Source: an uncultured Christensenella sp.
Lineage (GTDB): Bacteria; Bacillota; Clostridia; Christensenellales; UBA3700
NCBI GenBank assembly: GCA_910577845.1
Contig: CAJTNA010000003.1
Span: forward strand, 1 to 64,000
Direction: 5' to 3'
Length of the DNA stretch: 64,000 nt
Shown here: in pieces, positions 8,553 through 19,360 of the stretch
Layout: every line of letters begins with the position of its first letter
Position numbering within the stretch: the first letter of the stretch is position 1
Notes under the pieces: generated by a model
Databases searched by the model: none
The model's input: only the letters and a program-made list of their open reading frames with translations
What the model was told of the DNA's origin: nothing
Made by a program: the position numbers and the translations under genes

Positions 8553-10979
8553 TTATAGTACTTTCAAACCTACTACTGTGGCAATATTGCCCGCAATGTT
8601 AGGTATTAATGAACCTCTTGAGTTCATATTTTCAATACGTATTTCCTCACTATTGATTGGTACTATCTCATCATTTTCGCCAACTAAAATAACGTCAAAT
8701 GGTTCTTTAACATAGCCAGCATATAAAATAGAATAACCAGTTCTATCAGTAAAGCTTTGAATTTTATTACCTTTTCTGTTACGGCTAGAAACTTTAATTA
8801 GTCCAGCAATAACCTTTTTAGCTGCACCACATTCAGTAACGATTATAATCTCGCCCTCATCATCAATCTGTTCAGCAAACTTGACAAAATCACCATCACT
8901 TAGTGACATTCCTATTACACCTTGTGACTTTCTGCCAGTTGGAGTAATATCACTTTCCATATTTAAAGCGATGCCTTGGTCGGTAATTGTGATAATTGTT
9001 TTGCTATCATCTTTTACATCAACATAAATAACTTCGTCATCACTCTTCATACTAGTTGCTTGGTAAAATTTCTTGTTTATTATATACTCTTCACCTCTGC
9101 CAACTTTGACCATACCACTACGTGTAACAAATAACAAATTATTGTTTTCAATTTGCTCACGAGTTAACAACTTAACAATTCTTTCACCTTTTGCAAGGTC
9201 AGCAATCACTTTACTAGCGGTTGTGCCTTTGCTACGCCATTTTTCCTCTTTCAAATCGTCAATATTGATTTGTGCAACATTACCAAGACTAGTAAAAGCA
9301 AAAACTGGTGATAGATTGTTACATTGAACGATACTTATAGGCAAGTCCTCACTTGAGCAATTTTGTGATGTTTTATTTGCACTCTTGTATGTCTTTTGAG
9401 ATAGGAATTTAATGCAATTTTTACAAGTTAAAATGCAGTAGCCTTTCCTTTCCTCAACCTCATTAACATCATAAACTTGAATTTTTTGTTCAATGCCATC
9501 AACAAATATGTGCGAACGTCTCTCAAGTTTATATCTCTTTCTAATATCAAGCAACTCGCTTTTAACTATACTAAGCTGTTTTCGTTTACTACCAACAACA
9601 CCAGTCAAATACTCAATAGTCTTTAGTAGTTCCGCAATTTCTTCCCTAAGATTAGTTACCTCAAGCTTAGTTAGCCTTGCAAGCCTAATTTCAAGTATGG
9701 CTTGAGCTTGTTTTTCGCTAATCAAAAATCTTTCCTTTAGCTTGCTTTTACACTCTGTTGGTGAAACTGACGATTTGATTATTTTGATAACCTCGTCTAT
9801 ATTTTCAATTGCAATTATTATACCTTGTAAGATATGCTCTCTTGCTTTTGCATTTGCAAGTTGGTATTGTGAACGCCTTAATATTAAATTTTGTTGATAA
9901 TTTACATAGTGTTTTACCAAATCAAGTAAGCCAAGTTGTTGCGGTTTTCCGTCAGCAATAGCAACCATATTGATATTAAAGTTTTGTTGCATATCTGTAT
10001 ATTGGAATAAATGATGCAATAACTTTTTATGATTACAATCTTTTTTAAACTTAATTATAGCACGCATACCTGTTCTGTCAGAAGCATCAATAATATCTGT
10101 AATATCACCAAACAATTCCTTTTTACTCTCACGATATTCGTCTATTTTTGCAAGCAATACAGCTTTATTTACTTGATAAGGCAATTCAGTAATAACAAAA
10201 CTTAGCTTGTCTCCGTCCTTTTCAATCATTACTTTTGCACGGATAGCAAGTTTGCCCTTACCAGTTTCGTACGCCCTCTTTAATTCCTCATTTACTAAAA
10301 GCTCACCACCAGTTGGAAAGTCTGGTGCTTTTATATACTCCATTAAGTTTTCCAAACTTATTCTAGGATTATCAATATAAGCACATACGCCGTCAATTAC
10401 CTCTGTTATATTATGCGGAGGTATATTTGTCGCAAGACCTACCGCAATACCAGAAGCACCATTTACCAAAAGATTAGGAAATCTACCGGGCAATGTCTTT
10501 GGTTCTTTCAAAGTATCGTCAAAGTTAAGCATCCACTCAACAGTGTCTTGCTCAATATCCCTAAGCATTTCCATAGCAAGAGGTTGAAGCCTTACCTCTG
10601 TATACCTCATTGCTGCTGCAGAGTCGCCGTCTATACTACCAAAGTTACCGTGACCATCAACAAGCATACTGCTCATATTAAAAGACTGAGCCATTCTTAC
10701 CATAGCACCATAAACAGATGTATCACCGTGAGGGTGATATTTACCCAAACAATCACCAACAATACGTGCAGACTTTCTGTAAGGTTTTTCTGGTGTAGTT
10801 CCAAGTTCGTACATAGTGTACAAAATACGTCTTTGTACTGGTTTTAAGCCATCCTCAACCCTAGGCAATGCCCTATCCAAAATAACATATTCAGAGTATG
10901 GCATCATTGAGTTATGCAACACATCGGATATTTCACAATCAAGTATAGTGTCATTAATTATGACTTTATCTTTTGCCAT
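8553..10979 (-). CDS. parC: DNA topoisomerase IV subunit A
   Basis: 808 residues, a typical length for ParC/GyrA. The DNA-cleavage core has [10 protein letters not shown] and the catalytic tyrosine (Tyr126) in AAMRYTE. A six-bladed C-terminal domain follows from about residue 500. I see no canonical GyrA box (QRRGGKG), which together with the ParE-like partner favours topoisomerase IV over gyrase. The start ATG lies one base after the parE stop, and the ribosome site GGAGG is embedded in the last parE codons, so the two are translationally coupled. At the quinolone-determining positions the residues are Thr87 and Gly91 where Ser and Asp/Glu are usual. The enzyme decatenates and relaxes DNA as a ParC2ParE2 tetramer. 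Confidence 0.85.
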   Translation of the reverse strand: MAKDKVIINDTILDCEISDVLHNSMMPYSEYVILDRALPRVEDGLKPVQRRILYTMYELGTTPEKPYRKSARIVGDCLGKYHPHGDTSVYGAMVRMAQSFNMSSMLVDGHGNFGSIDGDSAAAMRYTEVRLQPLAMEMLRDIEQDTVEWMLNFDDTLKEPKTLPGRFPNLLVNGASGIAVGLATNIPPHNITEVIDGVCAYIDNPRISLENLMEYIKAPDFPTGGELLVNEELKRAYETGKGKLAIRAKVMIEKDGDKLSFVITELPYQVNKAVLLAKIDEYRESKKELFGDITDIIDASDRTGMRAIIKFKKDCNHKKLLHHLFQYTDMQQNFNINMVAIADGKPQQLGLLDLVKHYVNYQQNLILRRSQYQLANAKAREHILQGIIIAIENIDEVIKIIKSSVSPTECKSKLKERFLISEKQAQAILEIRLARLTKLEVTNLREEIAELLKTIEYLTGVVGSKRKQLSIVKSELLDIRKRYKLERRSHIFVDGIEQKIQVYDVNEVEERKGYCILTCKNCIKFLSQKTYKSANKTSQNCSSEDLPISIVQCNNLSPVFAFTSLGNVAQINIDDLKEEKWRSKGTTASKVIADLAKGERIVKLLTREQIENNNLLFVTRSGMVKVGRGEEYIINKKFYQATSMKSDDEVIYVDVKDDSKTIITITDQGIALNMESDITPTGRKSQGVIGMSLSDGDFVKFAEQIDDEGEIIIVTECGAAKKVIAGLIKVSSRNRKGNKIQSFTDRTGYSILYAGYVKEPFDVILVGENDEIVPINSEEIRIENMNSRGSLIPNIAGNIATVVGLKVL

Positions 10980-10980
10980 A

Positions 10981-12945
10981 CTATCCTCCTATTTTCTCAA
11001 AAGCATCTTGTTTGTTAAAGTTTGCATTAGTATTTATATATTCTTTTCTAGCAGTCGCATTATCACCCATCAAAGTTGTAATCATACGTTCCGCTTCAGT
11101 AACATCGTCTACCGTAACTTTCATTAATGAGCGGTTTTCTGGGTTCATTGTAGTTTCCCATAGTTGTTCTGGATTCATTTCTCCCAAACCTTTATATCGC
11201 TGAATAGTCTTTTTACCGCTGATATTCTCAAGCAACTCTTTAAGTTTAATATCGTCATAAACATAAGTTACTTCCCCTTTATTTTCCACTTTATAAAGTG
11301 GTGGCATACCTATATAAACGTGCCCCTCAAGTATAAGCGGTCGCATATATCGATAAAAAAATGTTAGCAATATTGCCCTTATATGTGCCCCATCTTGGTC
11401 AGCATCTGCAAGAATAATAACTTTATCGTATTTTAAATTATCTATATTAAAATCGTGATAAAAACCTGCTCCCAAAGCACTTATAATAGTACAAATTTCC
11501 TCATTAGCAAGTGTTTTATCAAGCTTTGACTTTTCCACATTAAGCGGTTTCCCTCTAAGTGGCAATATTGCTTGGAAGTTTCTATCCCTACCATTTTTTG
11601 CTGAACCACCCGCAGAGTCACCTTCTACTATAAACAGCTCATTTTTCTTTGCATTTTTGCCTATACACGGAGCGAGTTTACCAATCAATTTATTTGCTGC
11701 AATATCACGCATTTTTTTAGATACATCTTTGCTGTTTTGCAACCTTTCTCTTTCCTTTTTAGATGCAAGTGCCAAAGCGTAAATATCTGCAATGATATTT
11801 TTAGGCAACTTTTTATACACCTCACCCAAAGCAGAAAACACCATATCTTCAAGAGGCTTTTTTATCCAAGCATTTGAAAGCTTTGATTTTGTTTGCCCTT
11901 CAAATTCAGGGTCACGCATTTGAATAAGCATAACAACAGTAAGCCCGTCACGAAAGTCATCACCAACAAAAGGAGTATCTTTTTCCTTTATGAAGCCATT
12001 TGCTTTTGCGTAGTCGTTCATAAACTTAGTTAAACCTTGCTTAAAACCAGTTTCGTGAGTACCGCCCTCGTGAGTAGGTATATTATTTACAAAGCTTGTA
12101 ATACTCTCCACGCCGTCAGTGTGTTGCATTGCAGCCTTAATTCTTATATTTTCCCCAACGCTTTCAAAATAAATTGGATTTTCATAAAGTGCCTTTTTAT
12201 TTTCGTCTTGATACTTTACAAAATCAACAAGTCCACCACTATAATGATAGCTTGCAAACTTTGGCATACCATACTCATCCCTCTCTCTTTCATCACTTAA
12301 TGTGATTGTAAGATTGCTATTTAAAAATGCAAGTTCCTTTATCCTTTTATTTACCACCTCAAATGATATTTTATTATGACCAAAAACTCTATCGTCTGGC
12401 ATAAATACTACTTGTGTTCCGTGTAATTTTTTATCACACTTTTTAGTTGTCATTTGAGTTTTTCTTATACCACTTTTAATTTTTCCATTAATTTCGGGTG
12501 AATGGAATTCAATATAATTTTCAGTTCCGTCACGCCAAACGGTAGCGTTTAACCAACGTGATACAGCATTAGTAACTGCAGAACCTACGCCGTGTAAACC
12601 ACCAGAAAACTGGTAGTCATCACTGCCAAACTTAGCACCAGAGTGCAATTTTGTAAAAACTATTTCCAATGCGGGAATTTTTAGTTCTTTATGAATATCT
12701 ACGGGAATACCTCTACCATTATCCGTAACACTGACACTGCCGTCTTTATTTAGTCTTATATCAATGACATCACCATATCCATTGGCAATTTCATCAATAC
12801 TATTATCAACAATCTCCCACAAAATATGATGCAAACCTTTTGTAGAAGAATCACCAATATACATACCTGGTCTAAGTCTTACGGCGTCTAACCCCTCTAA
12901 GACTTCAATACTATCTGATGAATAATCTTTATTCTCTTTTTTCAT
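10981..12945 (-). CDS. parE: DNA topoisomerase IV subunit B
   Basis: 654 residues, the ATPase subunit. Visible parts are the GHKL ATPase motifs ([26 protein letters not shown]), a transducer region, and the TOPRIM domain with [14 protein letters not shown] and the DADQDGAH metal motif. The end [21 protein letters not shown] is standard. [13 protein letters not shown] and the short length match ParE of Gram-positive bacteria better than GyrB. AAGGAG lies upstream of the ATG. It is the first gene of the parE-parC operon. Confidence 0.87.
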   Translation of the reverse strand: MKKENKDYSSDSIEVLEGLDAVRLRPGMYIGDSSTKGLHHILWEIVDNSIDEIANGYGDVIDIRLNKDGSVSVTDNGRGIPVDIHKELKIPALEIVFTKLHSGAKFGSDDYQFSGGLHGVGSAVTNAVSRWLNATVWRDGTENYIEFHSPEINGKIKSGIRKTQMTTKKCDKKLHGTQVVFMPDDRVFGHNKISFEVVNKRIKELAFLNSNLTITLSDERERDEYGMPKFASYHYSGGLVDFVKYQDENKKALYENPIYFESVGENIRIKAAMQHTDGVESITSFVNNIPTHEGGTHETGFKQGLTKFMNDYAKANGFIKEKDTPFVGDDFRDGLTVVMLIQMRDPEFEGQTKSKLSNAWIKKPLEDMVFSALGEVYKKLPKNIIADIYALALASKKERERLQNSKDVSKKMRDIAANKLIGKLAPCIGKNAKKNELFIVEGDSAGGSAKNGRDRNFQAILPLRGKPLNVEKSKLDKTLANEEICTIISALGAGFYHDFNIDNLKYDKVIILADADQDGAHIRAILLTFFYRYMRPLILEGHVYIGMPPLYKVENKGEVTYVYDDIKLKELLENISGKKTIQRYKGLGEMNPEQLWETTMNPENRSLMKVTVDDVTEAERMITTLMGDNATARKEYINTNANFNKQDAFEKIGG

Positions 12946-13334
12946 AAATTACTCCTTATCCTTTGCATTCATATTTTATCTTTCCATAATTACTGCAATT
13001 TAATGCAAATATAACAATCATTGTGTATTAGTTATTCTATACCAAAAGGCACAATAATTAAGCATATAAAACAAGAATTTTTTAATCAATAAACAATTGC
13101 TATGCTTTATATTGTCTATTCACTTTTTGCAATAACGCATACTTGCCTAAAATTATAACATTACTTGCGTTTATAAAAATTCTTTTATAGATAATAATAA
13201 AATTAACATTATAATTATTATAATATTATTATAACATAGTTTTTAAAAAAAATAAAGAGTGATTTGCAATTTTTTTAAAAAATTTACAAATCACCAAGCA
13301 AATTTTTATTAAACTATCAATACTAAAGCAAAAA
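12946..13334. other. Intergenic region between parE and hydrolase gene
   Basis: The gap contains the hydrolase terminator (13259-13294) and presumably the parE promoter. I could not find a convincing -35/-10 pair among many AT-rich candidates. No gene is visible. Confidence 0.4.
13259..13294 (-). terminator. Intrinsic terminator of the hydrolase gene
   Basis: GTGATTTG and CAAATCAC arms enclose an A/T-rich inner stem. On the minus strand a long T-rich run follows. It lies 40 bp after the hydrolase stop. Confidence 0.75.
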
Positions 13335-14279
13335 CTAGTTTTTTTCCAAGTCTGTAGCCTTGCTTTCCACACATTTTCTGTAAAAATCAAGAGCGTCAAA
13401 CATAACTTGGTCACGAATATCTTCATTAAGCAATTCGTGTCTTTTGTTGGGATATAATTTCATAGTTACATCTGTGATACCACTATTTACATAAGTATCG
13501 TATAATTTTTGTACCTTCTTGCCATATCCACCAACTGGGTCTTTATCACCACTAATTATAAAGATTTTTAAATCTTTTTTAATGCAATCAAGATTACATT
13601 CCTCATATAAATCTTTTACACCGCAAAATAATGATTTAAAGAAGCCTATTGATGCAACTGCACCACACAACTCATCCTCATTATATTTTCTAACACTTTC
13701 CAAGTTACTGCAAACCCAAGCGTTTTCAATTTTGTCATACTCAAACTTTTTGTCAAAGCCACCAAAAGCAACTTTTGTAATAAAGTGTGCAGGTTTATTC
13801 TTACCACACAAAACCGCTTGAATTTTGGAAACATATTCACCAACTTTAATATCCGCACCTTTTTGTTTTGCAGAACCGCAAAGAATAACTCCCTCAAGCA
13901 AATCGCTTGCTCTCTCAATATATGATTGGCTTAAAAATGAACCAAAGCTGTGTCCAAACAAACACATCGGCAAATTGTATCTTGCCTTAATGCTTTTTGC
14001 AAAGTCAATTTGGTCTGAAGTTGTGTCTGCAAAACTATCACCATCAGTCACTATACCTAAACCTAACCCTTCAACAGCCGTTCTGCCGTGACCACGAGTA
14101 TCCATCCCAACAACTATAAATTTATTATAATTTAAAAACTCAGCAAAAAAATCATATCTTAAAATATGCTCTGCCATACCATGTATAATTTGAACTACGC
14201 CGATTGGCTCTTGAACCTCGTCCCAAATATAAGCATAACTTTCAAAACCAGATTCACTTTTAAACTTTTCAACTTTCAT
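13335..14279 (-). CDS. Alpha/beta hydrolase, monoacylglycerol-lipase type
   Basis: 314 residues with no signal peptide, so likely cytoplasmic. The fold signature is clear: HGMAEH near residue 33 (oxyanion region), the nucleophile elbow GHSFGS with Ser111, an acidic residue in GDKDPVGGYG near 246, and the catalytic His in NKRHELLNE near 281. The pattern matches the Hydrolase_4/lysophospholipase group. The substrate is probably an acylglycerol or another ester, but cannot be told from sequence. AGGAG lies upstream of the ATG. It is a single-gene unit, divergent from murG. Confidence 0.85.
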   Translation of the reverse strand: MKVEKFKSESGFESYAYIWDEVQEPIGVVQIIHGMAEHILRYDFFAEFLNYNKFIVVGMDTRGHGRTAVEGLGLGIVTDGDSFADTTSDQIDFAKSIKARYNLPMCLFGHSFGSFLSQSYIERASDLLEGVILCGSAKQKGADIKVGEYVSKIQAVLCGKNKPAHFITKVAFGGFDKKFEYDKIENAWVCSNLESVRKYNEDELCGAVASIGFFKSLFCGVKDLYEECNLDCIKKDLKIFIISGDKDPVGGYGKKVQKLYDTYVNSGITDVTMKLYPNKRHELLNEDIRDQVMFDALDFYRKCVESKATDLEKN

Positions 14280-14508
14280 AATTTCTCCTATAGAATTTCA
14301 ATCAACTTAATTTATTATTCACTCATTATAAGTATATGCAAAAAAAATGCAAATTATTTGCATAAAATGTTTTCATAACTATTTTACAATACTTTAAGAA
14401 AAAAAGCAATAGTTTTTGAAAAATCTATCAAAAATCAGCATATTTTTATGCATAATGGTAATAAAATACATTGAAAAAGTAAAATTTAACCTTATTAGGA
14501 GGGGAATT

Positions 14509-15525
14509 ATGCGTACAATTGTATTGACTGGCGGTGGAAGTGGGGGGCATATTATACCAAACATTGCTCTTTTACCTTATCTGAAACAGCATTTTGACAA
14601 TATATATTATGTTGGTGAAAAAGGTGGTATGGAAGAAAAAATCGCAAATGCAAATGACATTCCATTTTTTCCTATACGAGCAGTAAAGCTGGATAGAGTT
14701 AAATTATTACGTAATATAAAAATTCCTTTCTTACTGCCAAAATTCATTGCTGAAGGGGTGGAATTACTTGAAAGATTAAATGCAGATGTAGTATTTTCAA
14801 AAGGCGGATATGTGTCACTGCCAATAACCTACGCTTGCAAAAAATTAAAAATACCTTATATAATACACGAATCAGATAAAAGTCTTGGTGTGGCAAATAA
14901 GCTTGCTCAAAAGAATGCAAGTAAAATAATCACTTCAGACGAAAGTTGTAATAAAAACAACAAATATATTACACTAGGCTCACCTATAAGAGATGAAATA
15001 TTGTGTGGAAACCCGTCAAAAATCGGTACTAATCTAAAATTAGACAACAAACCTAACATTCTTGTTGTAGGCGGTAGTCTTGGTGCAAAAGCAATAAATG
15101 ATTGCGTTGTCAGCTCGCTTGGTTCACTTACAAAAAAATTTAATGTTATCCATTTAACTGGTAAAGGCAAACTACCAAATGTAAAAATGAATGGATACTA
15201 TCCTATTGAGTATGCTGATAACATTGGTGACTATTACGCAACTGCCTCAATTGTAATTGCAAGAGCTGGTGCGGGTGTAATTACAGAACTACAAGCTATT
15301 GGTTTACGTAGCATTTTAATTCCACTACCCGAAAGTGCGTCACGTGGTGACCAAATGGAAAATGCTAAAAAAAGCAACTTTACAGTTATTAGGCAAGAAG
15401 ATTTAACTCCAGAACTTTTATTGGACAAAATCAATTTGACACTTGCATCACCAAAACCGATTAGTAATTATGACAGAGAAACGCCACAAAAGATAGTTGA
15501 CCAAATTTTGCTTTGTATTAAATAA
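14509..15525 (+). CDS. murG: MurG-type N-acetylglucosaminyltransferase
   Basis: 338 residues. The start was chosen at the ATG preceded by AGGAGGGG; the upstream in-frame ATG at 14416 has no ribosome site. Seen motifs are GGGSGGHI near the N terminus (MurG glycine loop), VVFSKGGYVSLP, IIHESD, and in the C-terminal UDP-GlcNAc domain VVGGSLGAKAIND and ARAGAGVITELQAIG. This is the divergent MurG subtype common in Firmicutes. MurG adds GlcNAc to lipid I at the inner membrane face to make lipid II. The gene stands outside a dcw cluster, so a second classical MurG elsewhere in the genome is possible. Confidence 0.85.
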   Translation: MRTIVLTGGGSGGHIIPNIALLPYLKQHFDNIYYVGEKGGMEEKIANANDIPFFPIRAVKLDRVKLLRNIKIPFLLPKFIAEGVELLERLNADVVFSKGGYVSLPITYACKKLKIPYIIHESDKSLGVANKLAQKNASKIITSDESCNKNNKYITLGSPIRDEILCGNPSKIGTNLKLDNKPNILVVGGSLGAKAINDCVVSSLGSLTKKFNVIHLTGKGKLPNVKMNGYYPIEYADNIGDYYATASIVIARAGAGVITELQAIGLRSILIPLPESASRGDQMENAKKSNFTVIRQEDLTPELLLDKINLTLASPKPISNYDRETPQKIVDQILLCIK

Positions 15526-15598
15526 TATAATTACATTTTATCTTTGTTAGAAAAGTAATAACTGATTAATAAAATTTTTAAAAATTTTCTTAAAAAAA

Positions 15599-15630
15599 CA
15601 AAAAGGAACTTGAAATCAAGTTCCTTTTTT
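15599..15630. terminator. Bidirectional terminator between murG and phage operon
   Basis: GGAACTTGA and TCAAGTTCC arms with a 2-base centre, flanked by A-run and T-run on opposite sides. It can stop murG on the plus strand and the holin genes on the minus strand. Confidence 0.9.
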
Positions 15631-15651
15631 GCTTAATTACACTTATTAAAT

Positions 15652-15909
15652 TTACTCTTTCTCAATATCTGCTTGTTCTTCAGCCACTACTTTATCATCA
15701 CTTTCTTGAGTCAAAATGCTTTTATCTGAATAACCGCTTCCATCTGACGGATTACTAATTATACCCAATGTTACAAGCACACCTAATACAGATGTAATAA
15801 TCTCATTGACATAAGGCACATCAAACTTTAATCCCATAGCTTGCAATAACATAAGCACTGCACTAATAATGCTTATCCACAAGCCGTAATTTCTAAATTT
15901 ACTTTTCAT
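15652..15909 (-). CDS. Phage holin, Phage_holin_1-like
   Basis: 85 residues. Two hydrophobic segments (about 9-27 and 34-52) are followed by GIISNPSDGSGYSDK, matching the LC3-type holin pattern GIVxDPTTxGxSDS, and then an acidic tail. It overlaps the upstream gene by 4 bases and has GAGG upstream of the ATG. Holins form pores in the cell membrane at the end of a lytic cycle. It is the last gene of the operon, followed by a bidirectional terminator. No lysin is adjacent. Confidence 0.75.
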   Translation of the reverse strand: MKSKFRNYGLWISIISAVLMLLQAMGLKFDVPYVNEIITSVLGVLVTLGIISNPSDGSGYSDKSILTQESDDKVVAEEQADIEKE

Positions 15910-16142
15910 ATATTTTCCTCAACATTGTATAGTGGCTTTGCTAAAACAATCGTTTTAATTTGCTCAACATCTTCCTCTATTTTAAAAACGGCATTTAATT
16001 CTGTAGTTAATTTATTAACTATCTTTTGATAATTTTGTTCCCTATTTCTTGAATCTTTCAATACATAAAACAGCAAAATTACAAATAACACTGCAAAAAC
16101 ACCGCTTTTAGCCACCATAAGTAAAACCTCATTGTTAACCAT
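15906..16142 (-). CDS. BhlA/UviB-type holin-like protein
   Basis: 78 residues with the ATG at 16142, preceded by GGAG. It has one N-terminal transmembrane helix (AKSGVFAVLFVILLFYVLKD) followed by a charged helix with EEDVEQIKTIV. This is the layout of the BhlA/UviB family of holin-like bacteriocin and phage proteins. It overlaps the coiled-coil gene by a few bases. Together with the next gene it makes a two-component membrane-permeabilising unit (inference). Confidence 0.75.
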   Translation of the reverse strand: MVNNEVLLMVAKSGVFAVLFVILLFYVLKDSRNREQNYQKIVNKLTTELNAVFKIEEDVEQIKTIVLAKPLYNVEENI

Positions 16143-17100
16143 CAAATTCTCCTAACAGCCTATAATACTTGTTACCTAAAAAAGCTTTTAATCTATCGTT
16201 TTTTCTGATGGCATCTGCTGCAGAGCTTTTTTTGTACTTACTATAAAATTCTTTGGCAATTTTATATCTTTCGTCATAATCTTTCTCACGAGTTTCATCT
16301 TCAAAATGACCATTTAATTCTTCCTCAATCATTTCTTTTTGTTTATTTTTTGCCTCTGTATATTTGTCTGTGACTACTTTAGCTTGATATTCTTTATAAT
16401 CTTGCTCCTTTTTTGCAGTTTCCTCATTTGTCTTTTTTACATTTTCGACTTTTTTGTCCTCTTCTGCAATTAGTTTATTCAAGTAATCTTCAACATCTTT
16501 TTGGAATTTTTGGTCAAGGGCTGTAACCTTTTGATTTTTATTTTCCAAAAGTTCTTTTTTATCCCTAGCCGTAAGCTCAAGCTTATTTTTTAAAGCAAGC
16601 ATAACATCCTCAATAAAGCCATCACGTTCATCTTTCAATGCAACTGTTTTTTCGCTTTTAATTGACGAATCTGCTATACCATTTTTGCTAGCTTTTGACT
16701 TATAATTCTCCTCTAAATCTTTATACTTGTCATTATAGTAATCACTTTTTTGCTCTGCACTTTGCTTATAGCCATCTTCTTTATTTTCCACAGCGGATAG
16801 CTTATCCTCAAAATCTTTATTGGTTTTTTCCAAATTCTTATTATAATCATCACTATATTTATTAGTGCTTTGCTCTTTTAATTTATCTTTTGAAACTGGT
16901 ACATAGTCTTCCAAATATTCAAATTCCTTATTAGGCGGTCTAAAAGATTCAGCGTACTCTTTTGCAAGTTGTTCCAATCTATTTCTTTCAACGGCATTCA
17001 TATGAGCCAATTCATCTATCATTTTATTCTCGTCATCTTTTTCAACTTCTTTTTTACCCAAATCCTTAAACCATTCATCGATTTCCTGAAATAATCCCAT
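16135..17100 (-). CDS. Charged coiled-coil phage-cassette protein
   Basis: 321 residues, rich in Glu, Lys and Asp, with long heptad stretches from about residue 20 to 285 and a short ordered C terminus (AFLGNKYYRLLGEFDG). No signal peptide or membrane segment. AGGAGG precedes the ATG. Its place after the connector genes and before the holins suggests a tail, internal or injected virion protein, but I do not recognise a family. Confidence 0.7.
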   Translation of the reverse strand: MGLFQEIDEWFKDLGKKEVEKDDENKMIDELAHMNAVERNRLEQLAKEYAESFRPPNKEFEYLEDYVPVSKDKLKEQSTNKYSDDYNKNLEKTNKDFEDKLSAVENKEDGYKQSAEQKSDYYNDKYKDLEENYKSKASKNGIADSSIKSEKTVALKDERDGFIEDVMLALKNKLELTARDKKELLENKNQKVTALDQKFQKDVEDYLNKLIAEEDKKVENVKKTNEETAKKEQDYKEYQAKVVTDKYTEAKNKQKEMIEEELNGHFEDETREKDYDERYKIAKEFYSKYKKSSAADAIRKNDRLKAFLGNKYYRLLGEFDG

Positions 17101-17108
17101 ATAACCTC

Positions 17109-17474
17109 CTAAATTATTCTTAAATCTGCCCCTTCCAGTCTTAATTTTCCCGCAAGTATTCCATCACCAGTACACTCAACTGATAAACTATACAATTTAT
17201 GTGCCTTAAGCAATATTTCACCAGCAATAGTAAGACCATTTGTAGCAGTCAATACCACTCCGTCAAGCTTTACAACAATATTTGCCATACTAGTTCCCAA
17301 TACTGTAATATCGTACGTAAGCACCTTATTTGTACCATACACATTATGTGCAAATACTAACTGACTACTGCCCTCAGTGTTATTCTTGCAAATGACCTTA
17401 CAACCTTTTACCTTTTGTTTAAGCCTGTCCACTTTCAAGTCCAACTCTTCCAACATTTCGTTAACTTTATTCAT
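17109..17474 (-). CDS. Small phage-cassette protein, coiled coil plus beta domain
   Basis: 121 residues. A short N-terminal coiled coil (about 1-25) is followed by an all-beta domain with alternating hydrophobic strands and many Gly turns. It starts in a TAATG overlap with the stop of the propeller gene, with GGAGG upstream, so the two are coupled. By position it may be a trimeric tail or decoration protein, but no family is recognised. Confidence 0.65.
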   Translation of the reverse strand: MNKVNEMLEELDLKVDRLKQKVKGCKVICKNNTEGSSQLVFAHNVYGTNKVLTYDITVLGTSMANIVVKLDGVVLTATNGLTIAGEILLKAHKLYSLSVECTGDGILAGKLRLEGADLRII

Positions 17475-18811
17475 TAAAATCCCTCCAAAACTTGATATTC
17501 CAAAACAGGTGATGGTACTGCGATATTAATACCTTTAGGTTCAATCTGCAAAACAAATTCCTTGCCTTTCAAGTTGAGCAAAACACTTCTTTTATTTGAT
17601 ATACTATAAAAGTAATTTTGCCCGTCTACTGTAATTTTCAAATCAATTATTGTCTTTCCACCAAACACTATTTTTTTAAGCAATTTTTCTCCCTCTGGCT
17701 TATCAAAGTCTATCACACCAGACTGCCATACTTTAGTTTCGCTGTTGGTATTATCCATAAGTACTTTAATTTGATTATCATATACTACAAGTAAATTTTC
17801 CACAGAATTAACTTTTACAGTCTGGATAAATTTTGCATCTGCACAAGATATAAAGTGATAGTCTTTCCTTACCAAGTCATATGCGATAATGTAATTTTCC
17901 GCAAATTCATCTGTGGTATTTTTGCATAAAAAATAGCAATATTCATTACACGCTTGAGCTTGCACATTATAATCTTTTAAAAAAGATGACAATTCCTCAT
18001 TAATGCTTTTACAATTGTACCCGTCAAATATGCCAAAACCTTTATTAGTTGCATACATAATATAATCACCGCAGTTGACAACACTATCACTTTTGATATT
18101 ATTTGGTGACTCTACAGATTTAACGACAAAGTCCTCTTGCTCAGAATAACCAACTATTTTTGTAAAACCATCAGTTTGGCTTGCAATTAAATACTCATTA
18201 AAGCTAATCAAGTCGGTAATATTTCCATTCTCAAAAGTCAAATTTATATATCCGCCCTCATCAATACTTTGCGTCCAATTGAATGGTGCAAAGTCATCAC
18301 TAAACTCTAATTTAGTTGTGTTTTTGCCAGCAGCAAAAATTCTGTAATAATGGTTGCAAACCTTATCAAAATTGTAATTTACTTCCGTATCACTAACAAT
18401 TCCTTTTTCAAATTTTTTAAGTCCGTTATCAGTTGCAAGTATCAAATAATCTTCCTCACCATATTTATAACGTGTACTATCCAAAATTTTAAAATCTACT
18501 TGCAAAGGTGTTTTTACAAACTCACCATTGACTGTTTCCAAAATATAAGTACTATGTTCACAAACTACCAATAACTTTACAATTCCGTCAGTATAAGGAA
18601 TAATTTTCTCTATTTTATCATCAAAAATTATTTTAAGCTCTTTAGGGGTTTTTGTGGCAACAAGAACACCATTTAAAGTTTTTAGATTTTCTTGTTTAAC
18701 CGCATAATCAATTGGCAATGATTTTGAAAACCAGTCAATACTCACCCCTCTGAAATTAGCGACTCTCACTTTTTTTACAGGCAAAGTTTTTTTATAATAT
18801 ACTTCTTTCAT
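17474..18811 (-). CDS. Beta-propeller connector/tail protein
   Basis: 445 residues. The ATG at 18811 overlaps the previous stop as TGATG, with GGTGG upstream. The chain is almost all beta, with repeated phrases such as DYLILATDNGLKKFEKG, EYLIASQTDGFTKIVG and DYIMYATNKGFGIFDG, suggesting a propeller. In size, position and character it resembles the P22 gp10-type hub/stabilisation proteins that close the portal after packaging (inference). No catalytic motif. Confidence 0.65.
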   Translation of the reverse strand: MKEVYYKKTLPVKKVRVANFRGVSIDWFSKSLPIDYAVKQENLKTLNGVLVATKTPKELKIIFDDKIEKIIPYTDGIVKLLVVCEHSTYILETVNGEFVKTPLQVDFKILDSTRYKYGEEDYLILATDNGLKKFEKGIVSDTEVNYNFDKVCNHYYRIFAAGKNTTKLEFSDDFAPFNWTQSIDEGGYINLTFENGNITDLISFNEYLIASQTDGFTKIVGYSEQEDFVVKSVESPNNIKSDSVVNCGDYIMYATNKGFGIFDGYNCKSINEELSSFLKDYNVQAQACNEYCYFLCKNTTDEFAENYIIAYDLVRKDYHFISCADAKFIQTVKVNSVENLLVVYDNQIKVLMDNTNSETKVWQSGVIDFDKPEGEKLLKKIVFGGKTIIDLKITVDGQNYFYSISNKRSVLLNLKGKEFVLQIEPKGINIAVPSPVLEYQVLEGF

Positions 18812-19353
18812 CAATGCCACCAACCGTGTTTTAAAATTATTTCTTTTGTTGCTCTACAAGCAATCTTTAACATCTCACGATACCTTTTATCATATAGCAT
18901 AGCATCTTCATATCTACCTTGCAATAAACAATACTCTCCCAATACACCATTAACAATCAACATTAATGTTACACGTGGTGAAAGTTCAATATCACCGCTA
19001 AGTTTTACCTCGTCTGGCATATATAGATATTCTACACAAACCTCACCATTTTCTTCCACTAAAATCTCATTAGGGTACATTTTAGCACCGATTTTCGAAT
19101 GGTTTTTTGTAATTTTTTTAAGGTTAATTAGTCTTTTAGACAAACTATCGTAAGGTATTGCACCATTTTCTACGATAACATTTTCCTTAAACTCAATTGG
19201 CAAATAGTCACTTGCAATTTCAGATATAATCATATTAATACACTTGATAATTGTATTGATTTCATCATCATTACTAGGCAAGTTTGATATATCATATTTA
19301 TCTCTGTCACCTAGTCTAACCAAAACTTCTGTCAAAATTTCTTCAACTCTCAT
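18811..19353 (-). CDS. Head-tail adaptor (P22 gp4-like position)
   Basis: 180 residues. The start ATG at 19353 lies seven bases after the previous stop and has GAGG upstream; a longer frame from 19389 lacks a site. It is mainly helical, opening with VEEILTEVLVRLGDRDKY and ending KEIILKHGWWH, with a central DSLSKRLINLKKITK. Adaptors of short-tailed phages sit below the portal and have this size and location. Assignment is by context. Confidence 0.6.
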   Translation of the reverse strand: MRVEEILTEVLVRLGDRDKYDISNLPSNDDEINTIIKCINMIISEIASDYLPIEFKENVIVENGAIPYDSLSKRLINLKKITKNHSKIGAKMYPNEILVEENGEVCVEYLYMPDEVKLSGDIELSPRVTLMLIVNGVLGEYCLLQGRYEDAMLYDKRYREMLKIACRATKEIILKHGWWH

Positions 19354-19360
19354 TACAACC

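Noticed and set aside
10981..12945. Calling this gene gyrB
   Set aside because: Length, the [10 protein letters not shown] segment, tight coupling to a partner without a GyrA box and the C terminus fit ParE better, though gyrase cannot be fully excluded.
14416..14508. N-terminal extension of MurG from an upstream in-frame ATG
   Set aside because: No ribosome site there; AGGAGGGG precedes the ATG at 14509, which also fits the family N terminus.
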